This document shows, one piece after another, positions 48,390-57,318 of a stretch of DNA of 64,000 bases. The first letter of the stretch is position 1. The number at the start of each line of letters is the position of its first letter. Source of the DNA: Paraburkholderia aromaticivorans (lineage in GTDB: Bacteria > Pseudomonadota > Gammaproteobacteria > Burkholderiales > Burkholderiaceae); contig NZ_CP022989.1 of assembly GCF_002278075.1 (NCBI RefSeq), forward strand, positions 3,410,001-3,474,000. The letters are read 5' to 3'. Both the position numbers and the translations under genes were made by a program. Under the pieces are notes generated by a model. It had not been told where the DNA came from. It did not search any database and saw nothing but the letters and a program-made list of their open reading frames with translations.

Positions 48390-49923
48390 GGTCGCTTGCT
48401 CCAGAAATTCCGCCGAATGTTTGAGGTGGTGGCAACGTTATGTGAAAGCACGCACCCGGGCCAACGTTCTTATCAGCCCACATGCAGCCACCATGAGCGT
48501 TGACGATGGTGCGGCTAATTGACAATCCCAAGCCCAATCCTTGGGGCTTTGTGGTGAAAAACGGCTGGAAAACCTTGTCGATATGATCCCCTGGTAGTCC
48601 GCTACCGCAGTCTTTCACCGTAATGTGCACGCCTGAGTCAGGCGCCCGGTGCACCGCCATCTCGACGAGACGCTCCTGTGCCGCGAGTCCCTTCACGGCG
48701 TCGAAGCCGTTCAGTAGCAGGTTAAGTAGGACTTGCTGCAACTGAACACGGTCACCTCGCACCATTGGCAACGCATCTTCGACATAAAAGGTCACATGCA
48801 CGCCACGCACCATTGCGTCGCTGCGCACGAGCGCGGCCACATCTGCGACCACCGTTCCCAACTCCAACGGCTGCATTTCGATATTGCCGTTTCTCACCAG
48901 CGTCCTGATTCTCTGAATGACCTCACTCGCTCGACAGTCGTCAGAAACAATATCCTGTAACGCCTCGCGCAGTTCGCCGTTCTTGCTCGCCCCAAGGTTA
49001 ACCAGCCTTTGCGCGGCCTCGGCATTACTCAGAATCGCAGTCAGCGGTTGATTCAACTCGTGAGCGAGGGAACCCGCAAGTTCACCTAACGACGAAACCC
49101 GTGCTAGATGAGCAAGTTCGTTCCGGTTCAATTCGAGCTCGCTGCAGTCGCTACGGTCAGATATAGCGACTATCTGAAATTCCCGATTACCGGATTTGCG
49201 CCGGACACTCCTGAATTCTGCTGGGAAGTCCCCGCCTCTGCGTCGCCTTGCGAGCAACTGTCGCACCTGCACCCTTTCCGAGCGTTCGTTGAATATGGAC
49301 AGACAGTCAATTGCATCGTGTCTATCGTCTTCAACAGCCGGCGGAAACAGGGTCCTAACCGGTTCACCTATCATCTCGTCCCGGCTGCGTCCGAACATTT
49401 CAGCGGCGCAGCCGTTTGCGAAAGTGATCCGATTTTTCACGTCGACCGTCACGATAGGCACGGGCACCATTTCAAGCGCCTCTCGCAAAGACATGCTTTC
49501 ACCAAGCATCGGACTCGCTGGCTGGGCGGGCACTCGAGGCCACGAAAGTGGCGGGATGAGCCGGTGTGACAGTTTGACTTTGCTGTCCGGAAAACCGGCC
49601 GCGGACGGGTTATGTTCTGAATGGGATGCAACGCGCGCCAAAGCGGGGATTAGGTCGCTTTTTGGCAACCGGGAAGGGGCCCGATCTCCCGGAAATGGAA
49701 CCTCCATCGAAGAGCCAACTTCAACGCCAGAACGACTAGCTGCAAGTTGCCTGCGAGGCAAATACAAAGCAGTCAGGTTTACAGCAAGGCGAATGGCGAA
49801 CTCCTTCACCTGCCCAAGTCGAGTCATTATCGATGTCTCCGCGCCATGTTCAGATTTTTTTTCGGGTCGATGCGACTGGTCTGCTCGCTTGACATATGTA
49901 TCGAACCACGGGGACCAATCCAT
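48376..49923 (-). CDS. FixL-like PAS sensor histidine kinase
   Basis: Soluble sensor kinase of 515 residues. A long, poorly conserved N-terminus is followed by a PAS domain (about 145-265), HisKA with phosphoacceptor His288 in SLAHELNQPL, and HATPase (N-box around 401-409, G1 DCGSGLP, G2 GLGLGLSI). In the PAS domain His202 (DDRHDAI) and Arg221 (RVQVRQ) align, with one residue shift, with the haem-ligating histidine and distal arginine of rhizobial FixL. An oxygen-sensing role is therefore plausible but unproven. No membrane segment is seen. Coupled to the FixJ-like regulator. Confidence 0.87.
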   Translation of the reverse strand: MDWSPWFDTYVKRADQSHRPEKKSEHGAETSIMTRLGQVKEFAIRLAVNLTALYLPRRQLAASRSGVEVGSSMEVPFPGDRAPSRLPKSDLIPALARVASHSEHNPSAAGFPDSKVKLSHRLIPPLSWPRVPAQPASPMLGESMSLREALEMVPVPIVTVDVKNRITFANGCAAEMFGRSRDEMIGEPVRTLFPPAVEDDRHDAIDCLSIFNERSERVQVRQLLARRRRGGDFPAEFRSVRRKSGNREFQIVAISDRSDCSELELNRNELAHLARVSSLGELAGSLAHELNQPLTAILSNAEAAQRLVNLGASKNGELREALQDIVSDDCRASEVIQRIRTLVRNGNIEMQPLELGTVVADVAALVRSDAMVRGVHVTFYVEDALPMVRGDRVQLQQVLLNLLLNGFDAVKGLAAQERLVEMAVHRAPDSGVHITVKDCGSGLPGDHIDKVFQPFFTTKPQGLGLGLSISRTIVNAHGGCMWADKNVGPGACFHITLPPPQTFGGISGASDHESA

Positions 49924-50214
49924 TACAACTTTGACTGCCGACCTCTGAACTTACTCTAGCGCATTTTCTTCCTCATTTTCTGATTTGAATCATCAATTCC
50001 GGACGAAATTACTGTTTTATTTTTTTACCTAACTCGATAACCATCACTGTCGCCGTCATTTAATTAAGAGAAACGAACATGACAATTTTTCGAGGAAATC
50101 CACCTTCAAATTATTCCGAAGCAGGCACGCAGCCATCTCCGTCCTTTTGCCGAAAACCTAGCTTCCTGCCGCCACATGGCGCCTAATAGCGAGATCACTA
50201 AGAATGCCACATTA

Positions 50215-51036
50215 TCAGAATACCTCCGGTACATATCGGAACGGGTACGCAGGATCGACATATCCCTTTGGCTTCTGACGTGCCGGCAGCGAAATCCGTT
50301 TCCGCGGCAATTCTTGATATGGAATCGAGCTTAAAAGATGGCTAATGATATTCAACCGGGCCCGCTTCTTGTTATCGGAAAGCACGACAAACCAGGGCGA
50401 GCCTTCGGTATCCGTCGATGAAAACATCTCATCGCGTGCCCGCGAGTAGTCGTACCACCGGCGGTATGACTCAAGATCCATTGGTGAAAGCTTCCATATT
50501 TTTCGCTCATCATGTATGCGCGCTTCCAGCCTGCGTGTCTGCTCTTCTTCACTTACTTCCAGCCAATACTTAAGGAGGACGATTCCCGAGCTCACAATTG
50601 CCTTTTCGACGAGGGGAACTGCCCTCAGGAATGTTTGCGCCTGCTCCTCCGTGCAAAACTTCATCACGCGCTCCACTCCCGCGCGGTTATACCAACTCCG
50701 GTCAAAAAGTACGATTTCACCCGCCGCGGGCAAATGCGGAAGATATCGCTGGACGTACATCTGGGTTTTTTCTCGATCAGTGGGTGCCGGCAAGGCGACG
50801 ACACGGAAGATCCGCGGGCTGACCCGTTCGGTGATGGCTTTGATCGCCCCCCCTTTGCCCGCCCCGTCTCTACCTTCAAAGATCACGCAAATCTTGGCTC
50901 CCGTTTGGACAACCCACTCTTGAAGCTTCACTAGTTCAACGTGCAACCGAGCGAGTTCCTTCAGGTAAGTCTTGTTGTCGATCTGCACCACCTTGGCGGC
51001 ATCGGTGCTCTCCTGTTTTTCAAGTGTTCTTGACAT
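50215..51036 (-). CDS. ppk2: Polyphosphate kinase 2 (PPK2)
   Basis: Transfers phosphate between polyphosphate and nucleoside diphosphates. The 273 residues are a single PPK2 domain. Walker A is EGRDGAGKGG, the lid and Walker B region is LFDRSWYNRAGVERVM, and YWLEVSEEEQTRRL and the C-terminal PYRYVPEVF-like end fit class I. Site 8 is 78 bp upstream. With the PiT transporter it suggests phosphate or ATP buffering under energy limitation. Confidence 0.93.
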   Translation of the reverse strand: MSRTLEKQESTDAAKVVQIDNKTYLKELARLHVELVKLQEWVVQTGAKICVIFEGRDGAGKGGAIKAITERVSPRIFRVVALPAPTDREKTQMYVQRYLPHLPAAGEIVLFDRSWYNRAGVERVMKFCTEEQAQTFLRAVPLVEKAIVSSGIVLLKYWLEVSEEEQTRRLEARIHDERKIWKLSPMDLESYRRWYDYSRARDEMFSSTDTEGSPWFVVLSDNKKRARLNIISHLLSSIPYQELPRKRISLPARQKPKGYVDPAYPFRYVPEVF

Positions 51037-51105
51037 TGCTCCCCCCTCGAAACGCGCGAAATCCGCGACATCACTTCACTATCGTACGCATATCACGGTG
51101 CGGCA

Positions 51106-51125
51106 ATAGGACTTTCGGCCCATCC
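51106..51125. promoter_or_regulatory. GGACCTTGGTCC-type site 8 (ppk2/VIT-like divergent region)
   Basis: ATAGGACTTTCGGCCCATCC, a degenerate copy centred 78 bp upstream of ppk2 and 387 bp upstream of the VIT-like gene. Confidence 0.65.
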
Positions 51126-51211
51126 ACGTCTGCATGGCCAGGTCGGACGTCCATGCCCCATTCCCGCCGGCGGAAGTCTGCGGTCTGCGAAAAACTTGGC
51201 CTCGATTCGTC

Positions 51212-51269
51212 CTCGGCTTCGTCAAGAGAATTGACGAGCCCTCGGCTTCGTCAAGAGAATTGACGAGCC
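51212..51269. repeat. Perfect 29-bp tandem duplication carrying a palindrome
   Basis: The 29-bp unit at 51212-51240 is repeated exactly at 51241-51269. Each unit contains TCGTCAA-gagaa-TTGACGA, a 7-bp inverted repeat. It lies between ppk2 and the VIT-like gene, 233-290 bp upstream of the latter, so it could be a doubled operator. Confidence 0.9.
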
Positions 51270-51501
51270 TCAACAACTGGGCCCGTCTATGGACTAGCTT
51301 TCAATGGAGCAACCCGAGCGGAGCGCACGTCCGCCATTCGATGTCAACTTGCGGGACGTCAGATACCCGCACAGAAGCGGAGTCCGATCTTCCAGATGAC
51401 CCTCTGACGCACGTTGCCGACAGCAGCGAACTTATCGTTCGCGCTTCACTTCCGTCGCCAGACCCAGCGCGCACCACCCCAATCGCAACGGTAGAAAATC
51501 C

Positions 51502-52152
51502 ATGAAAAATATGAAGTTCAGGCGGCTCCTGGATCCGATAGATCGCACGTCTGAAATATTGTTCGGCATTATCATGGCCGTCACTATCGTCGGTACGGTC
51601 TCGCTCGCCTCGACTGCAAACGAGCAAGCGCGTGCCGCAACAAGGGCTGCGCTAGGCTGCAATCTCGCATGGGGCCTGGTCGATGCGGTCATGTACCTGC
51701 TAAGGTTAGTCACCGCGCGAACTCGCAATCGAGTGATCGCGTCACAGATCGCCTCAGCGGACTCTGAAGCAGGGTTCAAGCTTGTCAGTGACTCCCTGCC
51801 CGATTATGTCGCCGCGATCAGCGGACCAGAGGAAATTGCAGGCATGCGGCGCCGCTTGCTGACTTTGAATGTCACCAGGCTGCCACTTCTTCACGCGGAG
51901 GATTTCGCGGCGGCCACAGCGATCTTCCTGCTTGTCGTTATCGCGACCTTTCCGGTCGCGCTCCCATTTCTTGTCACGCAGAATACTCAAGTCGCTTTGG
52001 CTTCATCTCGGGGTATTGCCGTCGCAATGCTCTTTGCCCTAGGCGCGACACTCGGACGATACGCTGGCGTCGGAAAGCCTGCCTTCACTGGCGCATTGAT
52101 GGCGATACTCGGCGTCGTGCTCATTGTGATCGTCATGGCGCTCGGCGGATGA
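51502..52152 (+). CDS. VIT1/CCC1-like integral membrane protein
   Basis: Membrane protein of 216 residues. It starts (MKNMKF) with DPIDRTSEILFGIIMAVTIVGTVS, the VIT-like first helix, where the aspartate and glutamates sit in TM1 of iron/manganese transporters. Four further helices follow, ending with MAILGVVLIVIVMALGG. The middle is a polar amphipathic stretch. It is shorter than plant or yeast VIT1 and may be a divergent member. It is divergent from ppk2. The ion carried is unknown. Confidence 0.75.
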   Translation: MKNMKFRRLLDPIDRTSEILFGIIMAVTIVGTVSLASTANEQARAATRAALGCNLAWGLVDAVMYLLRLVTARTRNRVIASQIASADSEAGFKLVSDSLPDYVAAISGPEEIAGMRRRLLTLNVTRLPLLHAEDFAAATAIFLLVVIATFPVALPFLVTQNTQVALASSRGIAVAMLFALGATLGRYAGVGKPAFTGALMAILGVVLIVIVMALGG

Positions 52153-52339
52153 TCAAGCATTTGCCGGCTTCGTTTTAGCGCAATTCATGGTCTATCGCGG
52201 GACGTTTTCGCCTGCTTGACCATTGGCGGGGTCCACCCGCATGGACCGGCTCACGAGGAACTTGCCACACTGCGACGACGAACACGCATGTCCCGACGAG
52301 ATTCAGGCGCGAACGGCGCGAGGATACCCAGAATAGCCT

Positions 52340-52822
52340 TCAGAACGCGATGCCTCCGGTGATCATAAGACCACTGGTCCACAGAAATTGCGTTTCAATC
52401 CGCACGGGCCCCAATCTATAACCGATGGCAGGGATGACGCCGGGAGCGAAGCCGCCAACGTTGATTGGCATCTTGTCTTTGTATTCGCCGGTGTAACCGT
52501 GAACGATACCACCCACCAGCTTCGCGTAAAAACCCGTGTCGGCGACGTTCCAGAGATATCCACCGTACACCGTCTGTGAAAACTGCCCGAACGAATTGAT
52601 AAATGCCCCGCCTCCGATCAACCACCCGTCGCCTCGACGCCACTCTGCGACGACCAAAGGTGAATAAGGTATGTGGCCGGGATCGTAGTGGTAATGTGTG
52701 TTGTACAGGTTCGTTTGCAGAGTGATTTCGTCGCCGCATGCGAAACCGGCTGCAATTATCTGAGTAAGGAAAACGAGAGCGATTGCGCAAAGTTCCCGAC
52801 TCGATCGACGGTCACTACTCAC
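52340..52822 (-). CDS. Small predicted outer-membrane beta-barrel protein
   Basis: A 160-residue exported protein. I start it at the GTG at 52822, 7 bp after GGAG, which gives a signal peptide (ELCAIALVFLTQIIAAGFA). The longer ATG form adds an unlikely leader. The mature part has aromatic-rich amphipathic strands (YNTHYHYDPGHIPYSPLVVAEW, GFYAKLVGGIVHGYTGEYKDKMPINVGG) and ends in a beta-like LMITGGIAF. It resembles small Burkholderia outer-membrane proteins often labelled sn-glycerol-3-phosphate transporter, a name I would not trust. Function unknown. Confidence 0.7.
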   Translation of the reverse strand: MSSDRRSSRELCAIALVFLTQIIAAGFACGDEITLQTNLYNTHYHYDPGHIPYSPLVVAEWRRGDGWLIGGGAFINSFGQFSQTVYGGYLWNVADTGFYAKLVGGIVHGYTGEYKDKMPINVGGFAPGVIPAIGYRLGPVRIETQFLWTSGLMITGGIAF

Positions 52823-53308
52823 CTCGACTCTCCAATAGACGACGGCCTCAAGGGGCAAGGCCAGCAGCAACATGCGTTATTAGTTGTCCGTTATCTTCGA
52901 CTGCGCCGGACGCGGGCAATCTGCCAGGAAACCTGGAGGAACTGAACACGCGCGCCACATTGCGTCTCTGCCCACGCTGTTTCCTCGTGTTATGCCTCCT
53001 CGCAGTCCGAGCTTCATTGCTATGGCAAGCCGCGAATCGAGAAAGCGCGTGCGTGGTCGCGACGCTCGCCACGAGCCCTTTCATATCTCACTAGAACATT
53101 CCGGACGAAGTCGCATCAGAACCGCTAGTGAAGTTTTAACCTCGGGCCCGACTTGGCGACTTCACCCGAGTTCATTCGACGTGGGTCTTACTGCCGGAAG
53201 CATTCAATGAGATCCGCTTGCGGTCCAGCGCCCACGACGATCGGCACCGGACGCACCTACGCCGTGGCACATCCGATTTCAGGCTACCTTACTGGGAAAC
53301 CGTTAGAT

Positions 53309-53328
53309 ATAGGACTTTGGTCCGCCAC
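53309..53328. promoter_or_regulatory. GGACCTTGGTCC-type site 9 (target unclear)
   Basis: ATAGGACTTTGGTCCGCCAC, a strong copy whose target is unclear. It is 83 bp before a small plus-strand frame and 495 bp before the outer-membrane protein gene on the minus strand. Confidence 0.74.
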
Positions 53329-53400
53329 GAGATCTGCGTCGTCAACGTGATGCGATTAATCCGATCTACAGCGTCGGTGAGTGCAATGCAGCATTGACGC

Positions 53401-53595
53401 ATGATAAAAAGAACAGTCTCACGTTTTCGGCTGACTGAACTCGTAGCTGATATTCCATATCTGCAGCCAATCGCACAGGACGATAAAGTCATGCAATTGG
53501 CTAATGGCACTTTCAACGAAGTCCCCCCTTGCGCGTCTCTATCGGCACGCATGAGAGCGTGCCTACCAATAGCGACGTACCAGCTGCAAAGCTAG
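53401..53595 (+). CDS. Possible small gene downstream of site 9
   Basis: A 64-residue frame (starting MIKRTVSRFRLTELVADIPYL), not recognised. It has no good ribosome site, and the last 20 residues look random. Its only support is position: it starts 83 bp after a strong copy of the palindrome, the distance typical of the others. The site could instead drive a small RNA. Confidence 0.25.
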   Translation: MIKRTVSRFRLTELVADIPYLQPIAQDDKVMQLANGTFNEVPPCASLSARMRACLPIATYQLQS

Positions 53596-53633
53596 GCGAC
53601 TCAGCATTACCGATGCAGGACCGATTGCGCCCA

Positions 53634-54647
53634 CTAAAGCGCCCTGATGGCGGGATCGATATGCAATCCGGCCGGCAGCAACTCGCGCCGAAAATACCGC
53701 ACCACCGAAAAAGCACGCTGCTCCGGCTTGCTGCCGGGGACTCGAGCAAAATTGAATTCGATATCGTGGCTACCTCGCGCGCCGTGGGGTTGCACCACGT
53801 TCATCAAATCGATGCGCAACCGTTTCTTCGTCAGGTAAATATGTGCGGAAGACTCTGACAGCACTTCGCAAACGCGTTCAAATTCGAGTTCGATCACCTC
53901 GGTGGGTGCGCTGAGCGCGGCGAGTTCGGCGGCATTCGCTTCTATCGCGGCGTGCAGACGCGCCAACTCGTCAGCACTGGCCTCGTCGCCGCCGCCAGCC
54001 ACGGAGCGCATACCTACGCCTTGTGTCTGAAACAAAGCGAAGCGCTCCTGCAGTAGTTCGCGTCCACGCGACTGCAGTTCGCGACGGTCCGCCGCCAGCT
54101 TTGCCAAACCCTCCAGCGCCAGTTGCTCGACGAGCCGCCCGCCAATTTCCCGATGAAGGGCGGCCTCGCTGCCGGCGCATATTCGGACCTGATGGTCCCC
54201 GAAACAGATCGTGGTTTGCGCAACGTCGCGACGAATAGTTTCGCCCTCCATCGCGACGCCGAGCACGTGGCGTTCGGTCATCGCCATCCCGAGTACCGCA
54301 TAGGCTTCCTCCAGATCAGGGTGCCGGTCGAAATATTCACGCAACGCCTCTGAGCGGCTGAACGCCGCCGTCAAGTCTTCGGGCGTTGCAAAGAATGCGC
54401 GCAGATAGGGATCGGAGGACCATGCGCCAACACTCGCCTCGTGCGCTGCGGGCAACGAGGCAAGGATTTTCGCCTCGTCACGCAGATAGGCGGCGACGGC
54501 GGACGCAAGGCGTTCACGGTAACGCCTTGCCATGCGCAACCGGGGGATCATCGTGACGATACGCTCGATCGTTGCGTCGATCCGCTGCTGCTGATCTTGC
54601 GTGGGGCGTTCGTCATCGCGATGCCATAGTCTGCTGAGTATGCTCAT
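53634..54647 (-). CDS. Unknown soluble protein with coiled-coil character
   Basis: A 337-residue cytosolic protein, not recognised. The first 180 residues are helix-rich and contain ERHVLGVAMEGETIRRDVAQ. A central region (about 170-250) is charged and heptad-like (ELQSRGRELLQERFALFQ). The C-terminal 80 residues form mixed strands (IYLTKKRLRIDLMNVVQ). No signal peptide or membrane helix. It lies downstream of the SulP-DUF2252 genes on the same strand, 232 bp after the 54880-55734 gene. Confidence 0.6.
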   Translation of the reverse strand: MSILSRLWHRDDERPTQDQQQRIDATIERIVTMIPRLRMARRYRERLASAVAAYLRDEAKILASLPAAHEASVGAWSSDPYLRAFFATPEDLTAAFSRSEALREYFDRHPDLEEAYAVLGMAMTERHVLGVAMEGETIRRDVAQTTICFGDHQVRICAGSEAALHREIGGRLVEQLALEGLAKLAADRRELQSRGRELLQERFALFQTQGVGMRSVAGGGDEASADELARLHAAIEANAAELAALSAPTEVIELEFERVCEVLSESSAHIYLTKKRLRIDLMNVVQPHGARGSHDIEFNFARVPGSKPEQRAFSVVRYFRRELLPAGLHIDPAIRAL

Positions 54648-54879
54648 TGCCGCGCCTCCTGAAATATCGATTTACTCCCTGCGCCGCGTCACGACCTGCT
54701 CGCCGATGTTTCGATTCATCACTCCTCGCGCCGACAATATGAGCCGGAGGCGAGCCGGATTCAGCTGCCTGCCTCGACCGTCTTCATCATCGGCGCGCGA
54801 CGACCGGCGGTAATGATCCAGATCAACCCCGGCAAGCCCCGCTGATCTGCGAATCATGTCACCCATAAAGCCGGCACCG

Positions 54880-55734
54880 TCAAGGCAGTGTCGTGGCGGG
54901 ATGTCCGGCAGAAGAAGGAAGCGGCGCCTCGCGCGCATCGTCAGCGGGATTGGCCAGCGTTGCATCACCCGGCGGCGTGATGGCAGGCAGCAGCACAAAG
55001 TCGCGCTCCGCCTCGGGCATCTTCGCGATAGCGTGCAGCGTAACCCTCGTCGTCCAGCATACGTCAGCGGGCGTTGCAACCGAACGATGCGTGCTGTAGA
55101 ACTGGTACCGTTCGAGGTCGACCGGATCCGCATGGAGCTCGATGACAATTGCGCGAGACAGTTCCTCGACCGCCGCCGCGAATTGCTGTGCCGTCGGCAA
55201 ACGCACTGTCGCGTCCGTCCCGCCGCTTACCAGTACCTTATAAAGAAGATCGAGATACAGTTCAGCATCGGCGTCCGACATCTGAGCGATGGTGATGCGG
55301 TTCATCACGGCGGAGATATCGACTAGCCCAAAGCAATTCACTGGAACGAGTTCGTCGAGAAGACGGGTGAACAGTTGCAGGTAGCGTAGCCGGTCCGCAG
55401 GAGTAAGACGTGCCAGACCGCCCGAGATCAGCGCGGTCCGTTTGTCGGCGTCCAGAAAGTCATGCTCGAGTTCGCGCGCGCCGCCCGGCATACGCTTCCT
55501 GATGGCCGGATCGCGCAGCACCGCATCGAGCCACGTCGACAGAATGCGCGCTTTTTCAGAGCCACGCCCGATTCCGTAACGGCGCAGCGCGCTGTCGAAA
55601 TCCGCCTCTTCCGGCGCCGAAGCCGCTCCCGCGGTTGTCGACCTCTCGTGCGAGTCATCGTGAAGGTCCTGATGGATAGCTGCGCTCGCGGTCAACGACA
55701 GGAGCAGAGTCAAGCAACCTGACAGCCTGAACAT
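54880..55734 (-). CDS. Exported protein of unknown function
   Basis: A 284-residue protein. I start it at the ATG at 55734, 6 bp after GGAG, which gives a clean signal peptide (MFRLSGCLTLLLSLTASAA). An ATG eight codons upstream is less likely. The mature part is helical (LARLTPADRLRYLQLFTRLLDELV; MSDADAELYLDLLYKVLVSGG) with two or three cysteines. Not recognised. It lies 56 bp after DUF2252 and is probably cotranscribed. Confidence 0.65.
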   Translation of the reverse strand: MFRLSGCLTLLLSLTASAAIHQDLHDDSHERSTTAGAASAPEEADFDSALRRYGIGRGSEKARILSTWLDAVLRDPAIRKRMPGGARELEHDFLDADKRTALISGGLARLTPADRLRYLQLFTRLLDELVPVNCFGLVDISAVMNRITIAQMSDADAELYLDLLYKVLVSGGTDATVRLPTAQQFAAAVEELSRAIVIELHADPVDLERYQFYSTHRSVATPADVCWTTRVTLHAIAKMPEAERDFVLLPAITPPGDATLANPADDAREAPLPSSAGHPATTLP

Positions 55735-55790
55735 GTTTCTCTCCGCACCTCCAATCAAGCTTGACCTCGCGGCGGCCCCTATCGAACAGT

Positions 55791-57212
55791 TCAGCTTTCA
55801 ATGATCGCTTCGATCCGTCCGTCACGGATCGCATGAACGAATTGCCGGTAGTCTCGCCGGTTCTGCGAACTGTATTCCGCGGCGAACTCGGTGATCGCGT
55901 CGTCGAAAGTCTGGCCCGAACCCATATACCCGGCGATCATTGCGGCGTCGCCCGAGCGCGCATGAGCACGTGCCAGCGCATGCGAGCACATGCGCGCATA
56001 TTGCCGGAGCATGCCCACGTCGAGCGACTCGATCACGACCGACATTTTCATGTCGCGAAGCTGGCGGATGTAAAAGTCGCGCCCATTCTGACCGCGGCTC
56101 CAACCGAGAAACACATCGCTGGCGGACTGCATGATGCGATAACCGGCAACGACCCGTTGCCCATGGTTGGGATGCAGGCTTTTCCCCGCATAAGGTTCGA
56201 GGACCGACTTTTTTGCTTCCTTGACCTGCAGGAACAGCGGATCGTTGTCCGACGCCATGAACAGACCCACTCCGCACATCGTGCCGACGCTGCCCACGCC
56301 GACCACCTTGAGCGCCAGATCAACGAAGTGGAACCGGTCGAACAGGCAGCGCACATGTTCCGGGAGACTCTCGCGATACGAGGCAATGGCGTCCGCGTAG
56401 CCCGACTGAAGACCTGGAGCGATATCCTCGGTGGGATGAAAGATGAGCGGCGGCTCTTCCTTGATACGGGGCTGCCCGTCCGCCTCCGTGACGAGCTTCG
56501 GATATAGATGGTCCGGCACGGTCCTGCGGCGTTCCATTTCGATTCGCTGCGCGATGCGCTTGCGCGCGGCCTCGACGATCGCGGGGTCTCCTGTCCGATC
56601 CTGGTACTTTTGCAGGTCGATGCGGTCGTACCACACGTCGAGCGCGCGCATGGATGCATAGTCGTGCATGCGTTCGCGGTACTCGCGCACGAGATCCATG
56701 GTGATACGTGTTGTGTCACCATAAGGCAACTCCAGATGCTGCGCGGCGATCACGACACTGGCGGCGAGCCGCTTCAGATCCCACTCGAAGGGAGCGGGCA
56801 AGGTTTCGTCCAGATCGTTGATGTCGAAAATGACGTTGCGCTCCGGCGTCGCGAATCCGCCAAAGTTCATCAGGTGTGCGTCGCCGCACGCCTGGACCCG
56901 CAGCCCGCTCGTTGCCGTGGTCGCCAGATCGGCCGCCATCAACGCCGCCGCGCCGCGATAGAACGCGAATGGAGAGGCGGCCATACGCCCGAACCGGATC
57001 GGCACCAGGCTCGGCAGGCGGCCCTCATTGGATTCGTCGAGAAGCTCGAGGATATCGCGGCGACTATCGGGCTGCTTCCATCCGCCCTGTGACGAGCGCG
57101 GCACCGAATCACGCAGGAGTCGGCCTTCAGCCGCCCTCTCGTCCGGCGTGCGGTGGGGAGTGCCCTTGGCAGACGCAGCGCCTGCCGCCTTTCGTGAAAC
57201 AGCCTTATCCAT
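55791..57212 (-). CDS. DUF2252 protein (kinase-like fold family)
   Basis: A 473-residue soluble protein of unknown biochemical role. DUF2252 signatures are PIRFGRMAASPFAFYRGAA near residue 70, VQACGDAHLMNFGGFATPERNVIFDINDLDETLP (the GDxHxxNFG and DxND motifs of aminoglycoside-phosphotransferase-like folds) and FDWDLKRLAASVV-like sequence (EWDLKRLAASVV). The length is standard. The gene lies 106 bp downstream of SulP 3 and 56 bp before the next unknown gene. The kinase-like motif suggests phosphotransfer to an unknown substrate. Confidence 0.87.
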   Translation of the reverse strand: MDKAVSRKAAGAASAKGTPHRTPDERAAEGRLLRDSVPRSSQGGWKQPDSRRDILELLDESNEGRLPSLVPIRFGRMAASPFAFYRGAAALMAADLATTATSGLRVQACGDAHLMNFGGFATPERNVIFDINDLDETLPAPFEWDLKRLAASVVIAAQHLELPYGDTTRITMDLVREYRERMHDYASMRALDVWYDRIDLQKYQDRTGDPAIVEAARKRIAQRIEMERRRTVPDHLYPKLVTEADGQPRIKEEPPLIFHPTEDIAPGLQSGYADAIASYRESLPEHVRCLFDRFHFVDLALKVVGVGSVGTMCGVGLFMASDNDPLFLQVKEAKKSVLEPYAGKSLHPNHGQRVVAGYRIMQSASDVFLGWSRGQNGRDFYIRQLRDMKMSVVIESLDVGMLRQYARMCSHALARAHARSGDAAMIAGYMGSGQTFDDAITEFAAEYSSQNRRDYRQFVHAIRDGRIEAIIES

Positions 57213-57318
57213 GATATCCCCTGCCTGATCTGCTCTTGCCTCGTTATGCCCGTGTCATCGGTCCGTCCCTCTGACACAACCGTTACGCCACCATCCGTCT
57301 TCAATGATCCTGGGTGCT

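Larger units (their letters stand above)
52823..53633. other. Long intergenic region with an orphan palindrome
   Basis: About 810 bp without a convincing gene. The clear feature is site 9 at 53309-53328. Short frames on both strands show no start signals or domains. A plus-strand frame at 53401-53595 (64 residues) begins 83 bp after site 9 and is listed separately. Confidence 0.6.

Noticed and set aside
52848..53084. 78-codon minus-strand frame upstream of the small outer-membrane protein
   Set aside because: No ribosome site or domain, and overlapped by equally long frames on the opposite strand.
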